15,760 nucleotides of DNA from Rhodospirillales bacterium (lineage in GTDB: Bacteria; Pseudomonadota; Alphaproteobacteria; Rhodospirillales; Defluviicoccaceae). Positions 14,512-15,760 of the stretch are shown here, piece by piece (position 1 is the first letter of the stretch; each line of letters starts with the position of its first letter). Location of the stretch: the NCBI GenBank assembly GCA_026125865.1, contig JAHCKI010000022.1:1-15760 (forward strand), written 5' to 3'. The position numbers and the translations under genes are program-made. Under the pieces are notes generated by a model. That model did not search any database and was not told the DNA's origin. It saw only the letters and a list, made by a program, of their open reading frames with translations.

Positions 14512-15744
14512 TCAGGAGACTGCGGCGGAGGCCGCTCCGAGAAGTCCAAAGCACTGTTCGTATTCCTTAACGTAGCAGTCACGCGTGAGATGCCCTTGGG
14601 CAAAGGCCATCGCATTGCTGCGTAGCTGGCTGCAATCGTGAGAGTTGAGAAACGCGACAACCTGGTCCGACATGTCCGAGCTCTCATCGAGAACCACGCC
14701 GGCGCCGGCCTGCGGCAGTGCGCTGCTGTAATCTCCGATTCCCGCCGTCAGAATAACCGGCAATCCACAGATGAGGTATTCGGCAACCTTGACCGGGCTC
14801 GCCACGTTGTTCACGACGTTGTCGTGGCGCATGATGATTCCGGCATCCGCGGCCGACAGGTAAGATGCGACCTGTGTTTGCGGGACGCTCAAGAATGCCG
14901 CGCGGTCATCGTCGGCGACGAGTTCGCTAAAGCTCTGTTTCAGGCTTTCCGGCTTGTACGTCAAGAACAAGAACCGAAAGCGCGGATCACGCTTGGTAAT
15001 CTCGGAGCAGAGCCGAAGGATGTCGTCCGCCCGTTGCCAAACCGCGCTGCCGCCCGCGTAGCAGATGACGAAATGGTCATCGTCGAAACCGAGTTCGGAG
15101 CGAATGCGCGTCCGCGCCTCGGCATCGAAACCGAAGGTCGCGGTCTCCACGCAACAGGGAATGACGATCGCATCGGCGCGTCCCGTGTTCTCTCCGATAT
15201 ACGCCTTCAGGTTTTGGGACACACAAGCGAGCCGGTCGGCGCGGCGTGCGGCCGTGCGCACCATGTGGCGAATGATCACCGACTGGAAGAATGTCCCCCG
15301 CCGCAGTTCCGACTCCTCGGCGATCGCGCCGCGCAGGTCGAAAACGGTCTGTGCGCCGGTCACCCTGGCGAGACCCTCGACAACCTTGCTTATGGCGAAC
15401 GATCGGAAGTAGATGCGCGTCGGTGCGAAGTCGGCGATGACCGGTCGCAGCGCCTGCGCCACCTCTCCTGCCGCCCGCCGATTGGCGAGCCAGCCTCGTG
15501 CCTCGCTCCGGCGCGGAACCACCTTGGTCAATACGCCGAAACGCTCGTTGAGATCGCGCTCCGCCTTCTCCGCTTTTGCCGCCGTGCGCTCAGAGCCGGC
15601 AACCATGCAAGCATATCCCTGCGTTTCGAGGAAGCGAGCCGTTGCCCACACCTGCGAGTGATAGACGGGATCACTTCCGGCATCGCAATCGGGAACGAAG
15701 AACAGAACGCGGGCAGAAGTTTGAGGGGCTGAGATCAACGCCAT
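14512..15744 (-). CDS. Glycosyltransferase, GT4-like; 5' end uncertain
   Basis: This is a GT-B fold glycosyltransferase, probably GT4, adding a sugar to the polysaccharide repeat in the cytosol. From ATG at 15744 it gives 410 residues. An N-terminal domain opens with RVLFFVPDCDAGSDPVYHSQ (about 12-31) and contains a DLRGAIAEES loop (136-145). The C-terminal domain has VICYAGGSAVWQ (226-237), and SPVKVAEYLICGLPVI (316-331) is the donor-binding motif holding the conserved Glu. GTG at 15747 is adjacent, neither start has a visible ribosome binding site, and the frame stays open to the window edge, so the true start could lie outside. Followed by asnB after 43 nt, presumably cotranscribed. The donor cannot be told from sequence. 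Confidence 0.85.
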   Translation of the reverse strand: MALISAPQTSARVLFFVPDCDAGSDPVYHSQVWATARFLETQGYACMVAGSERTAAKAEKAERDLNERFGVLTKVVPRRSEARGWLANRRAAGEVAQALRPVIADFAPTRIYFRSFAISKVVEGLARVTGAQTVFDLRGAIAEESELRRGTFFQSVIIRHMVRTAARRADRLACVSQNLKAYIGENTGRADAIVIPCCVETATFGFDAEARTRIRSELGFDDDHFVICYAGGSAVWQRADDILRLCSEITKRDPRFRFLFLTYKPESLKQSFSELVADDDRAAFLSVPQTQVASYLSAADAGIIMRHDNVVNNVASPVKVAEYLICGLPVILTAGIGDYSSALPQAGAGVVLDESSDMSDQVVAFLNSHDCSQLRSNAMAFAQGHLTRDCYVKEYEQCFGLLGAASAAVS

Positions 15745-15760
15745 CACAATGCTGGAGTTC

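Noticed and set aside
14638..15732. 364-codon plus-strand frame
   Set aside because: It is a shadow of the minus-strand glycosyltransferase, with no ribosome binding site and no motif.
1..15760. CRISPR arrays, tRNA or rRNA genes, insertion sequences
   Set aside because: No regularly spaced repeats, cloverleaf or rRNA-like segments, and no transposase motifs were seen on reading both strands.

Overview
The window looks like a chromosomal segment of a GC-rich alphaproteobacterium. This rests on the order rplU-rpmA-obg-proB on the minus strand, protein sequences typical of that class, and high G+C in most genes. A finer assignment (for example Rhodospirillales) would be a guess. About 2.7 kb of housekeeping genes lies next to about 13 kb of surface or exopolysaccharide genes.

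Housekeeping block (1-2808, minus strand): a clear sigma70-type promoter (2781-2808) reads through a structured leader into rplU (L21) and rpmA (L27). A textbook intrinsic terminator (1955-1982) follows. Next come obg, starting at TTG, and proB, which overlaps obg by 4 nt and runs off the left edge of the window.

Polysaccharide block (2847-15760): an O-antigen ligase/Wzy-type polymerase (minus, partly AT-rich) is divergent from a Wzx-type flippase and a GT39-like lipid-dependent glycosyltransferase (both plus). These converge on two tandem minus-strand genes for related, unusual TIM-barrel-like proteins. They share a DxE motif recalling GH56 hyaluronidases and several other motifs. One has a membrane anchor; the other has a (DP)n linker and a C-terminal jelly-roll carbohydrate-binding-like domain but no signal peptide. 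An 829-bp stretch without a recognisable gene follows, then a GT4 glycosyltransferase (plus), which converges on an AsnB-type glutamine amidotransferase and a second GT4-like glycosyltransferase (both minus).

Taken together the block could supply sugar transfer (three glycosyltransferases), amidation of a sugar acid or amino-acid substituent (AsnB), export (flippase), polymerisation or ligation (Wzy/WaaL), and trimming or binding of the product (the DxE pair). The assignment to one pathway is inference. The most novel-looking part is the DxE protein pair and the three inverted repeats between them.
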